NCBI GenBank assembly: GCA_018715825.1
Contig: DVKU01000030.1
Location: forward strand, 1 to 14,555
Direction: 5' to 3'
Length of the DNA stretch: 14,555 bases
Source: Candidatus Avacholeplasma faecigallinarum
GTDB lineage: Bacteria; Bacillota_I; Bacilli_A; Acholeplasmatales; Anaeroplasmataceae
How positions within the stretch are numbered: the first letter of the stretch is position 1; each line of letters begins with the position of its first letter. The notes below the pieces were generated by a model. It made no database searches and was not told the DNA's origin. It saw only the letters and a program-made list of their open reading frames with translations. This document shows positions 1 to 7,517 of this stretch, one piece after another. Made by a program: the position numbers and the translations under genes.

Positions 1-8
1 AATTTCAT

Positions 9-58
9 CTCCTAGAACACTATAATAAAATTATACAATAATTAATATTTCAATTCAA
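9..58 (-). promoter_or_regulatory. Promoter and RBS of a divergent gene leaving the window on the left
   Basis: On the minus strand a -35 TTGAAT (53-58), a 17-nt spacer and a perfect -10 TATAAT (30-35) form a good sigma-A type promoter. It is followed by an AGGAG Shine-Dalgarno at 9-13. The ATG at 6-8 touches the AGGAG directly, which is too close, so the true start codon probably lies just outside the window. The gene itself cannot be identified from here. Confidence 0.55.
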
Positions 59-114
59 TTCCTTTAAATAATTTAATTAAAAGTTGAAAACTAATTTTAT
101 TTATAGTAAAAGTG

Positions 115-123
115 TGATATAAT
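115..123 (+). promoter_or_regulatory. Extended -10 promoter of the ATP-grasp gene
   Basis: TGATATAAT at 115-123 is a perfect extended -10 element (TG-N-TATAAT) about 22 nt before the start codon of the ATP-grasp gene. The best -35 at the usual distance (TTTATT, 96-101) is poor, as is common for extended -10 promoters. It lies back to back with the leftward promoter at 30-58. Confidence 0.5.
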
Positions 124-145
124 TTTTCAAAAGAGGGTGTTTGCT

Positions 146-1333
146 ATGAATTTTATATTTATATCTCCAGCTTTCCCAAAAAATTATTATAATTTTTGTG
201 ATAGACTTAAAAAGAATAAAGTTAATATTTTAGGTATTGGCGATACTCCATATAATGAATTAGATCAAAAAGTTAAGAACTCTTTAACTGAGTACTACAA
301 GGTTAACTCATTAGAAAATTATGATGAAGTATATAGAGCAGTAGCTTTCTTTGCATTCAAATATGGTAAAATTGATTTTTTGGAATCAAATAATGAATAT
401 TGGCTAAGACAAGATGCCAAATTAAGAACTGATTTTAATATCACTGGAGCTAAGATAGATGATGTTATTTCATTTACATCTAAAAGTAATATGAAAGAAT
501 TTTATACTAAGGCTGGTGTTCCTGTTGCTAGATACAAATTTTGTACTTCTATAGATGAAGACTTAAAATTTATTAATACTGTAGGTTATCCAGTTGTTGT
601 TAAACCAAATGTAGGAGTCGGTGCTCAGGCAACTTATAAAATTCAATCTGAAGAAGATTTAAGAAATTTTTATAAGAAGGGCTTTCAGGTTCCCTATATT
701 ATGGAAGAATTTATCGATGGTAATATTGTTTCCTTTGATGGAATTTGCGATGCTAATAGTAATGTTGTATTTTGCGATAATGAAATATTTCCACCATCTA
801 TCATGGACATAGTTAATGAGAACCTTGATTTATCATATTATGTAAATAAAGAGGTACCTAATGATATATATGTAGTTGGTCAAAAGGTACTAAAAGCCTT
901 TAATATAAAATCAAGATATTTTCATTTAGAGTTTTTTAGACTAAAACATGATAAGCATGGATTAGGAAAAGCTGGTGATATCGTTGCCTTAGAGGTTAAC
1001 ATGCGTCCACCAGGAGGATTTACTCCAGATATGATAAACTTTGCTCAATCTGTTGATACTTACCAAATCTATGCCGATATTATATGCTACAATGAAATTA
1101 GAAATGTTAATTTAAACCATCCTAAATACTATTGTATTTATGCTGCAAGGCGTGATCGTTATAGCTACAAGCATTCTACTAATGAAATTATAAATCTTTA
1201 TAAGAATTGTATATGTATGCATGAACGTATGAGTGATGTTTTATCTGCCGCAATGGGTAATGAATTTTTCATTGCTAAATTTTCTAATTTTGATGATATG
1301 ATGAAATTTAAAGATATGGTTTTAGAAAAATAG
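146..1333 (+). CDS. ATP-grasp domain protein (carboxylate-amine ligase-like), substrate unknown
   Basis: 395 aa, soluble, no signal peptide. ATP-grasp enzymes activate a carboxylate as an acyl phosphate and join it to an amine or thiol. The layout fits: an N-terminal pre-grasp Rossmann-like part (about 1-110), then an ATP-binding segment with the nucleotide-contacting lysine in VVKPNVGVGAQ (K153), the EEF pair at 187-189, and a metal-binding ALEVNMRPPGG motif (E283, N285). The overall look resembles carbamoyl-phosphate synthase/PurK-like ligases, but no substrate-specific motif is recognisable. I start at ATG 146, preceded by GAGGGTG; the upstream in-frame GTG at 137 lies inside that Shine-Dalgarno and is unlikely. 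It ends at TAG, which matters for judging the lysC stop. It is a single-gene unit with an extended -10 promoter before it and a shared terminator after it, so the neighbours give no clue to function. The fold is confident, the function is not. Confidence 0.8.
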   Translation: MNFIFISPAFPKNYYNFCDRLKKNKVNILGIGDTPYNELDQKVKNSLTEYYKVNSLENYDEVYRAVAFFAFKYGKIDFLESNNEYWLRQDAKLRTDFNITGAKIDDVISFTSKSNMKEFYTKAGVPVARYKFCTSIDEDLKFINTVGYPVVVKPNVGVGAQATYKIQSEEDLRNFYKKGFQVPYIMEEFIDGNIVSFDGICDANSNVVFCDNEIFPPSIMDIVNENLDLSYYVNKEVPNDIYVVGQKVLKAFNIKSRYFHLEFFRLKHDKHGLGKAGDIVALEVNMRPPGGFTPDMINFAQSVDTYQIYADIICYNEIRNVNLNHPKYYCIYAARRDRYSYKHSTNEIINLYKNCICMHERMSDVLSAAMGNEFFIAKFSNFDDMMKFKDMVLEK

Positions 1334-1344
1334 ATAATATTAAT

Positions 1345-1391
1345 AAAAGCCCATAAGCAATGGTTTTAATAGCCAAAGCTTATGGGCTTTT
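1345..1391. terminator. Bidirectional intrinsic terminator between convergent genes
   Basis: A 14-bp inverted repeat pairs AAAAGCCCATAAGC (1345-1358) with GCTTATGGGCTTTT (1378-1391) around a 19-nt loop. It is followed by T residues on the plus strand and, read the other way, by TTTT within the stem end and AT-rich sequence. It sits between the stop of the ATP-grasp gene (+) and the stop of the AEC permease (-), so it can end both transcripts. Confidence 0.85.
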
Positions 1392-1401
1392 TGATTATCA
1401 A

Positions 1402-2391
1402 TTAGAATATGCCAATTTGAGCACAAATAAATATTATTACAAATAATGAAATAGTAGATAAAGCACTTGTCCAAACAACTATTTGTCCCGCAAGCTCCTC
1501 ATCCTGTCCCATTTGAGCGGCCATAGGGGCACTAGAAACTGCAATCGGAGTTGCAAATAAGGCAATTAATATCGCAAACTGAGTTGGACTCTTAAAACCA
1601 ATAAAATAAGCTATTACCAAAAATACTAATGGTGTAATTACTAATCTTAGGGTTACAGACACAACTAGCTGTTTCCATAAGGCTTTAACAGCCTTAAATT
1701 CAAATCTTCCACCTAAAACAACTAAAGCTAATGGAGTTGCCATTCCACCAATTGATTTTATAGTAGATGGTATAAATGTTAACTCATTGTTTAAGAAATC
1801 ATTTATGTTAAATTTTAATCCGAAATCGATAAGCATACTTAATCCACAGAAACATAAACCGCAGAATACTCCTATTATAAGAGGATTAGTTATAATCTTA
1901 TATAAAATATGTTTAATGCTTACATTGTGATTTTCATCCTGCTCAAAAATAGTTAAAGATATAACAGCCAAAATATTAAACAATGGAACACTAACGGCTG
2001 CTACTACTGCTGCTGAGGCCTCAGCTGTTGCCCCACCAAGCATAGAAGCTAAAGGTATACCTATAATTGCATAATTAGATCTAAATGAAGCTTGTAAAAT
2101 AACTCCTTTTTGTTTGCGATTAGGAACAAAAATTACAATTATAAGACCTATTACAAATAAAATTAAAATTGCGGCAGCTGAAAATCCAACAAATAACCAA
2201 TCTATTTGTGATAAATCAGCCATATATAGATTGCTAAATAATAAAACTGGAATTAAGACATTAAAAACAAATTTATTTGCTTCCTTTAAAAAATCATCCT
2301 TCAAAAAATGTATTCTTTTCAAAAAATATCCTAAAAAAACTGGTAATAGGATTGGCAAAATTGCATTAAGCGTAAATAATAGATTGTCCAT
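1402..2391 (-). CDS. AEC (auxin efflux carrier) family permease
   Basis: 329 aa integral membrane protein with about ten hydrophobic segments: roughly 4-24, 42-58, 64-89, 98-116, 125-148, 168-190, 214-228, 240-264, 270-292 and 303-327. The FRSNYAIIGIPL stretch (103-114) in the fourth segment and the segment near 268-290 containing TPIAVSSAPM are typical of the AEC/bile acid-arsenite-riboflavin transporter fold. Bacterial members move small organic acids such as malate or malonate, but the substrate cannot be read from sequence. Start: the in-frame GTG at 2403 overlaps the upstream gene and forms part of the GAGGAG ribosome site, so I use ATG 2391, 1 nt after the GH28 stop codon. It is therefore translationally coupled to GH28, which suggests, as inference only, a role in moving a product or precursor linked to pectin sugar-acid metabolism. 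It ends at TAA just before the shared terminator. Confidence 0.85.
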   Translation of the reverse strand: MDNLLFTLNAILPILLPVFLGYFLKRIHFLKDDFLKEANKFVFNVLIPVLLFSNLYMADLSQIDWLFVGFSAAAILILFVIGLIIVIFVPNRKQKGVILQASFRSNYAIIGIPLASMLGGATAEASAAVVAAVSVPLFNILAVISLTIFEQDENHNVSIKHILYKIITNPLIIGVFCGLCFCGLSMLIDFGLKFNINDFLNNELTFIPSTIKSIGGMATPLALVVLGGRFEFKAVKALWKQLVVSVTLRLVITPLVFLVIAYFIGFKSPTQFAILIALFATPIAVSSAPMAAQMGQDEELAGQIVVWTSALSTISLFVIIFICAQIGIF

Positions 2392-2392
2392 T

Positions 2393-3901
2393 TTACTCCT
2401 CACTCTTTTTGTTTATAATTTCTTCTGTTAAAACACCATTAAACCTTACATTTTTAGTTTCTATACTCTCTACATTAAAACAATATAATCCACATCTTTT
2501 AAGCTGAAAATTATGTTCTATCATAACTGGATATCCAGCTTCAGCGTTTTTATCGTATGTAAATTCGATGTTTTCCAACACTACTTTTTCAATTTTTGAC
2601 TCTGGCAAGCCTAAAAATACTCCTGCAGCATAGCTTACATCAAAGCATTTCATATTTCTAAAATGCATATGGCCTATTTTAGGAGTCAATTCATCAACTG
2701 GAAGCTTTTTAGTTGTCCAAACATACTCATCATGACCACCCTTTGGCCCCATGTTATAATACATATTTATGACAAATGGTGTCTTGACGCCATCCATAAT
2801 TATATTCGAAAAGTTAATATTGTCAATAGAAATTAAATTACCTCTACCGCGTCTTGTTTTTATTCTTAACCCTCTATCTGTATTTAAAAAGTAACATCCT
2901 TCAACTGTTATGTTTTTAATACCACCAGATGATTCAGAACCAAATACAACTCCACCGTGTCCCTGTTTCATTAAATTATTAGCAATATAAATATCAGAAC
3001 ATGGTGTCTTATATTTTTTAGCTAATTCATATGTACCTGATTTTATAGCAATACAATCATCACCAACATCAAATATACAGCCCTCAATTTTAATATTTTG
3101 ACAACAATCTGGATCTATCCCATCAGTTGTTGGCATATTAGGGTCATTTTTAATATGGAGATTATAAAAATTGCAATTTTTAGAAAAATATGGATGAATT
3201 GCCCAAGATTGAGTATCATGAATATAAAGACCTATAACCGTAATATTTTTACTTCTATTAGAAAATATCGCATGACCACGATAAGCTATATTCATTTGTC
3301 TATGATTAATATACCAATCCGAATTCTTTGCCTGGCAATCTATTTCTCCTTCACCTACTATAGCCGTATTTTCAATGTCAATACAATTTAATATAGAGGC
3401 AAAATTATTAACCTCAGAGCCCTCCCATATTCCAAAATTATATTTGCCTATAATACCTGGAAAAATAGGGAATTCTTTGCGATTTGTTTTGGCTAATATT
3501 TTTGCATCCTTATCAATATATAAAGTAATATCGCTTTTTAAAAATAAGGATGATACTAAATAACAACCTTTGGGAATAAAAACTGTTGCCTTTTTTGGGG
3601 CACAGCTTATAGCTGCTTGAATTTTAACAGTGTCATCATTAACACCATCTCCTATGGCAAAAAAATCCCTAACATTTATTAAAACTGATTCATTGTCAGT
3701 AGTAAATGAAGACAAATGATCATTTACTTTAATTTGATAATTTGTATTAGGATTTAAGTTGTATATTGTAAATACATTACGATGTTCTTTTTTATAAAAA
3801 CTATTATTTAAATAAATATTAAATTCCTCTTTAGAAAAATAAGGATTTGAATCATTTATTTTTATAGTTAAAGTTCTAGATGTTTTAGCTAATAATTCCA
3901 T
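2393..3901 (-). CDS. Glycoside hydrolase family 28 (polygalacturonase-like), probably intracellular
   Basis: 502 aa. The family hydrolyses alpha-1,4-galacturonosyl or related rhamnogalacturonan bonds with a right-handed beta-helix. GH28 signatures appear in order: TTDGIDPD (258-265, D260), VGDDCIAIKSG (D281, D282), GHGGVVFGSESSGG (H315) and LRIKTRRG (R346, K348). D281/D282, H315 and the R-I-K triad match the catalytic set. The first motif is usually NTDG; here the Asn is Thr258. Residues about 1-70 look like a small beta-sandwich (fibronectin III-like, cf. the N-terminal domain of some exo-polygalacturonases) before the helix, which begins near 78 with the NVRDFFAIGDGVNDDT segment typical of pectinases. 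There is no signal peptide, so it probably acts on imported oligogalacturonides. RBS AGGAG lies 8 nt before ATG 3901. It forms a two-gene unit with the AEC permease. The exact bond cleaved is not determinable. Confidence 0.88.
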   Translation of the reverse strand: MELLAKTSRTLTIKINDSNPYFSKEEFNIYLNNSFYKKEHRNVFTIYNLNPNTNYQIKVNDHLSSFTTDNESVLINVRDFFAIGDGVNDDTVKIQAAISCAPKKATVFIPKGCYLVSSLFLKSDITLYIDKDAKILAKTNRKEFPIFPGIIGKYNFGIWEGSEVNNFASILNCIDIENTAIVGEGEIDCQAKNSDWYINHRQMNIAYRGHAIFSNRSKNITVIGLYIHDTQSWAIHPYFSKNCNFYNLHIKNDPNMPTTDGIDPDCCQNIKIEGCIFDVGDDCIAIKSGTYELAKKYKTPCSDIYIANNLMKQGHGGVVFGSESSGGIKNITVEGCYFLNTDRGLRIKTRRGRGNLISIDNINFSNIIMDGVKTPFVINMYYNMGPKGGHDEYVWTTKKLPVDELTPKIGHMHFRNMKCFDVSYAAGVFLGLPESKIEKVVLENIEFTYDKNAEAGYPVMIEHNFQLKRCGLYCFNVESIETKNVRFNGVLTEEIINKKSEE

Positions 3902-3923
3902 TTTACATTCTCCTTCACTTTTT

Positions 3924-3932
3924 ATTTTAGCA
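3924..3932 (-). promoter_or_regulatory. Candidate extended -10 promoter for GH28-AEC
   Basis: The minus strand carries TGCTAAAAT (TG-N-TAAAAT) about 23 nt before the GH28 start codon, just downstream of the lysine operon terminator. The -35 region is poor. The preceding strong terminator makes a separate promoter here necessary if the two genes are expressed. Confidence 0.35.
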
Positions 3933-3963
3933 CTTTAAATTTAAAAAATAAGGAAAATTTAAC

Positions 3964-3991
3964 ACAAAAAAAGACGAGATTAACTCGTCTT
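3964..3991 (-). terminator. Intrinsic terminator of the asd-lysC-dapL unit
   Basis: On the minus strand AAGACGAG (3984-3991) pairs perfectly with CTCGTCTT (3971-3978) around a 5-nt loop, and a run of T residues continues. The 5' arm overlaps the last bases of the deacetylase stop codon (TAA 3990-3992). This is a textbook Rho-independent terminator closing the lysine gene cluster. Confidence 0.9.
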
Positions 3992-5081
3992 AATCACTAA
4001 ATTTAAATGTTGCTAAAGTAACATAAGCTTCTACACCAACATTTAAAATATTCATATCAAAATCAAATGTATCAGTATGAAGTAAATGCTCACTACCACA
4101 ACCTATTAGCATAAACATAGATTTAATGTGCCTTGTATAACAGCCAAAATCCTCAGCCTGCAAAAATGGTTTTGTTAAAATCTCTAAATTTAAAACATCT
4201 TTATACTCAGAAACTAACTTACTATCATTTATGACAGCTGGATAAATTCCATTATAGCTAACATTAATTTCAGTATTATACATTTTAGCTAAATTAGAAG
4301 CAAGCTGTTGAAGCTTTATTCTAATCAAATCAAATGTTTCATCTGAAAATGCTCTTAAAGTACCTTCTATTTTAGCTTGAGAGGCAACTATATTTCTTGC
4401 AGTACCAGAAACCATTTTACCAAAATGAATCAAATGAGGCTGATCTAAATCCTTCATTTGATCGTAATATTCATTAATTAATCTTGTGGCGATATAAAGG
4501 GCATCAATTCCATCCTTTTTATTAGCAGCATGAACTGACTTCCCAACTATATCTATATTTACCTCACATGATGATGCTAGCATACCTTTAGGCATCGTAT
4601 AAATTTTACCTAAATTCAAGTTAGGCCAAATATGAAATCCAAATATCCTTTCAACGTTTAATTTGGTTAAAATTTTTGATTCAATTATATCATTAGCTCC
4701 ACAATTATCTTCCTCTGAGGGTTGAAATAAACATACAATATTATTTTGTAATTTATCTAAATTTTCGTTTGCAAATAAGGCAAATTGTAAAAGCATAGCC
4801 ATATGACCATCATGGGCACAGGCATGCATTAAACCATTATGCTTTGATTGAAATTCTAAGTTTGTCTTTTCACAAATTGGAAGTGCATCCATATCTGCTC
4901 TAAAACAAATTGTATGTTCTTTTTGACAATCAAAATATAACACTACAGATGTTTTAGTTGGAGTAAAAATTTCACACTTAAAATCCTTAACGAAATTTAA
5001 AATATATTCCTTAGTTTTATATTCCTGTCGACCTAATTCAGGAATTTGATGAAGGTCTTTTCTAATTGAAGCTACACTCAT
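3990..5081 (-). CDS. dapL: N-acetyldiaminopimelate deacetylase (M20 amidohydrolase)
   Basis: 363 aa, cytoplasmic metalloenzyme. It is expected to remove acetate from N-acetyl-LL-2,6-diaminopimelate, giving LL-DAP. M20 family motifs: LHQIPELG near the N terminus (10-17), FRADMDALP (60-68), the metal ligands in HACAHDGH (86-93, H90/H93), the catalytic/metal pair in PSEED (E123, E124), GFHIWPN (148-154, H150) and the C-terminal SEHLLHTDTFDF region. M20 amidohydrolases also include hippurate and IAA-amino acid hydrolases. The assignment to DAP rests on the operon context and on the partner acetyltransferase dapH. Start ATG 5081 lies 1 nt after the distal lysC stop and has only a weak GGTAG ribosome site, suggesting coupling to lysC translation. 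The TAG inside lysC would disturb that. The symbol dapL is used here in the Bacillus sense (YkuR type), not for the LL-DAP aminotransferase that shares the name. Confidence 0.82.
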   Translation of the reverse strand: MSVASIRKDLHQIPELGRQEYKTKEYILNFVKDFKCEIFTPTKTSVVLYFDCQKEHTICFRADMDALPICEKTNLEFQSKHNGLMHACAHDGHMAMLLQFALFANENLDKLQNNIVCLFQPSEEDNCGANDIIESKILTKLNVERIFGFHIWPNLNLGKIYTMPKGMLASSCEVNIDIVGKSVHAANKKDGIDALYIATRLINEYYDQMKDLDQPHLIHFGKMVSGTARNIVASQAKIEGTLRAFSDETFDLIRIKLQQLASNLAKMYNTEINVSYNGIYPAVINDSKLVSEYKDVLNLEILTKPFLQAEDFGCYTRHIKSMFMLIGCGSEHLLHTDTFDFDMNILNVGVEAYVTLATFKFSD

Positions 5082-5082
5082 A

Positions 5083-5430
5083 TTAAGCTACCAAATTATT
5101 ATAAAGTGAACGAATTGTTTGTTCATAATCCTTAGAGGCAACACCAATAATTATATTTAATTCCTCTGGACCCTGAGCTAACAGCTTAACATTTATTTTT
5201 TGTTCACCAAGTGTTTGGAATATTGTTCCACAAATACCACTACGCTTAGCCATATTTCTACCAACGATTGCAACTAAGGCTATATCGGATTCAATTGATA
5301 CATCAGCATCAAGTGTTTTCTTTAAATCGGTTACTAGTTCATATTGACATTTTTCAACTGAAGCCTGTGATACAACAACACTAAATGAATCTATTCCTGA
5401 TGGAATATGTTCAATAGAAACATTATACTT
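5083..5430 (-). pseudogene. lysC: Aspartokinase C-terminal ACT-domain tail cut off from lysC by an in-frame TAG
   Basis: Reading on from the TAG at 5431-5433 in the same frame gives 115 uninterrupted codons, then TAA at 5083-5085. The product begins KYNVSIEHIPSGIDSFSVVV, the usual ACT1 segment of aspartokinases, and continues with a second ACT domain (VAIVGRNMAKRSGICGTIF, then LGEQKINVKLLAQG and a final NIIIGV strand). This is the part that binds lysine and/or threonine and drives dimerisation. There is no start codon near its beginning and no Shine-Dalgarno, so it is probably translated only if the TAG is read through. Absence of further damage indicates either a very recent mutation, a sequence error or functional readthrough. 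Joined to the upstream part it would give a 434-aa aspartokinase of normal length. Confidence 0.85.
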
Positions 5431-6387
5431 CTAAAATACAGATAAGGCTCTTCTTAAAAAACCAACTTCATTTGACATATGATCTTTAGAAATGTTGAAT
5501 GATAAGAAATCCTTTTTACCAGCTATACCAGTAACTATACTGCTTTCATCTGTACAAACATTCTTTATTAATGTTCCTGGATGGTCTGGATCATTAGTAT
5601 TTTTTAAATTAATAGGTATATTTAATTGCTGAACAGGGAAAACAGTTTCTTCATGTAAAACTGATGCTCCCATATAAGAAAGCTCTCTTAATTCTGCATA
5701 AGTTATCTCTTTAATAGCCCGAGGTGAGGGAATTATTCTCGGATCAGCGGCTAATATACCAGATACATCAGTCCAATTCTCATATAGAGTTACATTTAAA
5801 CATTTTGAAAGAATTGAGCCTGTAACATCAGACCCCCCTCTTGATAATAGTTTGACACTACCATTAGGGTATGAACCATAAAATCCAGGTACTACGATAG
5901 TTCCATATGTAGAAAAGGCTAGTTTGACATTTTTTGTCGTTGTAGCTTCATCCATTAAACCATCATAATTAAAGCATAATAAATCCTTAGCATCAACGAA
6001 CTGATATCCTAAATAGCTACTCATAAGCTTAGCTGTTAAATACTCACCACGTGATACTAGATAATCCTGAGATATATTTTTATTTAACTCTTTATATAAT
6101 AAATCTAAATCAACCTTAATATCGTAAGAGATATTAAGTTCCTTTTGAACCCCAACAAAACGATCATAAATCATATTCCATATATCCTGATAGGGAACAG
6201 AATATTTTAAATGGGCATGTAATATATATAATAAATCAGTTATTTTTGTATCAGATGAATCGCGTTTACCTAAGGCAGATACAACAACAATCTTTCTCTT
6301 AGGGTCTGACATCACTATCTTTTTTACTTTTTCAAATTGAGTAGCACATGATAATGAGCTACCTCCAAACTTTGTTACAACCAACAT
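5431..6387 (-). CDS. lysC: Aspartokinase, catalytic domain, prematurely stopped in ACT1
   Basis: 318 aa as read. It phosphorylates L-aspartate with ATP, the entry step to lysine, threonine and methionine. The amino acid kinase domain is complete: TKFGGSS (5-11), SRGEYLTA (112-119), SRGGSD (182-187), ENWTDVSGI (203-211), ADPR (214-217) and YMGASVLH (238-245). A linker and the first ACT strand follow (about 285-300), and the reading stops at TAG after GFLRRALSVF, inside the first ACT helix. Usual length is 400-455 aa. The codon position normally holds Glu, Gln or similar, and TAG is one substitution away from CAG, GAG or AAG. RBS AGGAGG lies 5 nt before ATG 6387, 12 nt after the asd stop. If truly truncated, the enzyme loses feedback control and may fold or dimerise poorly. 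No riboswitch governs its proximal promoter. Confidence 0.88.
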   Translation of the reverse strand: MLVVTKFGGSSLSCATQFEKVKKIVMSDPKRKIVVVSALGKRDSSDTKITDLLYILHAHLKYSVPYQDIWNMIYDRFVGVQKELNISYDIKVDLDLLYKELNKNISQDYLVSRGEYLTAKLMSSYLGYQFVDAKDLLCFNYDGLMDEATTTKNVKLAFSTYGTIVVPGFYGSYPNGSVKLLSRGGSDVTGSILSKCLNVTLYENWTDVSGILAADPRIIPSPRAIKEITYAELRELSYMGASVLHEETVFPVQQLNIPINLKNTNDPDHPGTLIKNVCTDESSIVTGIAGKKDFLSFNISKDHMSNEVGFLRRALSVF

Positions 6388-6399
6388 AATAACCTCCTA

Positions 6400-7407
6400 T
6401 TATTCAAGCCCGATTAATTTCATTGCAATTTGGACAGCATTTGTTGCGGCACCTTTTCTAACCTGATCTCCAGAACACCATAATGTTATTCCATTTTCAA
6501 AAACTAAATCCTTACGAATTCTTCCTACATAAACTAAATCTTGATCAGAAGTTACAATAGGCATTGGATATTGCTTCTCATTAGGAGAATCATAAAGCCT
6601 ACATCCTGGATAATTAGCTATAGCATTTTTAACATCATCAAGGTTTAAAACATCTTCAGTATAAACGCTAACGCTTATACAATGTGATCTTAAAACTGGA
6701 ACACGAACACATGTACAAGTAACCTTTAAATCTGGCAAATGCATAATTTTTCTACCTTCATTTTGCATTTTCATTTCTTCAGTAGTATAACCATTTTCTA
6801 AAAAAGACCCAATATGAGGAATTACATTATGCACAATTTGATATTGAAAAACTTGTGGTTTAATTTCCTTATTATTTAAAACAGCATCCATCTGCTCACA
6901 TAATTCAACTGGTCCCTGAGCACCAGCACCACTTGTTGCCTGATAAGTAGATGCTACCATAGCCTTTATCTTTGATAATTTATTAATAGCTGCTACAGCC
7001 ATTAAAGTAATTATTGTTGAGCAATTAGGATTAGCAATAATACCATTATGCTTAAAAGCATCCATTGGATTAATTTCAGGCACTACTAAAGGAACATTAT
7101 CATCCATTCTAAAAGCACTAGAATTATCAATAAAAACTGCCTTTGCCTTAACTATATCATTAGCAAATTTTTTAGCCACAGCATTAGAGGCTGCTCCTAA
7201 AACAAAATCCAAGCCCTCAAATGCATCATGACTAGCTAAATTAATAGTATATTCTTGACCTTTAAATAATATTTTTTTACCAACACTACGACTACTAGCC
7301 AGTAAACGTAGTTCGTTTATTGGGAAATTTCTTTCTTCTAATACCTTTAGCATTTCACGTCCAACAGCACCTGTTGCTCCTAAAATTCCAACATTATATT
7401 TCCTCAT
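6400..7407 (-). CDS. asd: Aspartate-semialdehyde dehydrogenase
   Basis: 335 aa, full length. It reduces aspartyl-4-phosphate with NADPH to aspartate semialdehyde, the branch metabolite for lysine/DAP and threonine/methionine. An N-terminal Rossmann motif GATGAVG (10-16), the nucleophile in ANPNCST (C129), the following YQATSG (155-160, Q156) and the general base in LRSHC (H242) are all present. ATG 7407 is preceded by GGAGAG with a 7-nt gap. It is the first gene of the asd-lysC-dapL unit, about 30 nt downstream of the predicted start of transcription at the promoter 7444-7472. Order asd then lysC matches many Bacillota. Nothing unusual is visible in the protein. Confidence 0.95.
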   Translation of the reverse strand: MRKYNVGILGATGAVGREMLKVLEERNFPINELRLLASSRSVGKKILFKGQEYTINLASHDAFEGLDFVLGAASNAVAKKFANDIVKAKAVFIDNSSAFRMDDNVPLVVPEINPMDAFKHNGIIANPNCSTIITLMAVAAINKLSKIKAMVASTYQATSGAGAQGPVELCEQMDAVLNNKEIKPQVFQYQIVHNVIPHIGSFLENGYTTEEMKMQNEGRKIMHLPDLKVTCTCVRVPVLRSHCISVSVYTEDVLNLDDVKNAIANYPGCRLYDSPNEKQYPMPIVTSDQDLVYVGRIRKDLVFENGITLWCSGDQVRKGAATNAVQIAMKLIGLE

Positions 7408-7443
7408 CTTTAAACTCTCCTATTTATTCCTATATAATTGTTA

Positions 7444-7472
7444 ATTATAAAACCTTATTACCCTTATTTCAA
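7444..7472 (-). promoter_or_regulatory. Near-consensus promoter of asd-lysC-dapL
   Basis: On the minus strand TTGAAA (7467-7472), exactly 17 nt, then TATAAT (7444-7449). Only one base differs from the sigma-A consensus. The leader to the asd start codon would be about 30 nt, too short for a riboswitch or T-box. asd, lysC and the deacetylase can therefore be transcribed independently of the lysine riboswitch at 11983-12151. Confidence 0.75.
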
Positions 7473-7517
7473 CATAAAAACATATTTTTCTTTTACATTT
7501 TTCGATTTTGTTTTTCA

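Noticed and set aside
137..148. GTG start at 137 for the ATP-grasp gene
   Set aside because: The GTG is part of the ribosome binding site for the ATG at 146.
2114..2431. Plus-strand open frames opposite the AEC and GH28 genes (also 3098-3391 and 3375-3563)
   Set aside because: Antisense to well-supported genes, with no family features and no ribosome sites.
5431..5433. TAG as a reassigned codon or pyrrolysine
   Set aside because: The ATP-grasp gene and the Y-family polymerase in this window end at TAG in sensible places, and no pyl genes are present; the ATP-grasp protein does not look like PylC. Local readthrough remains possible.
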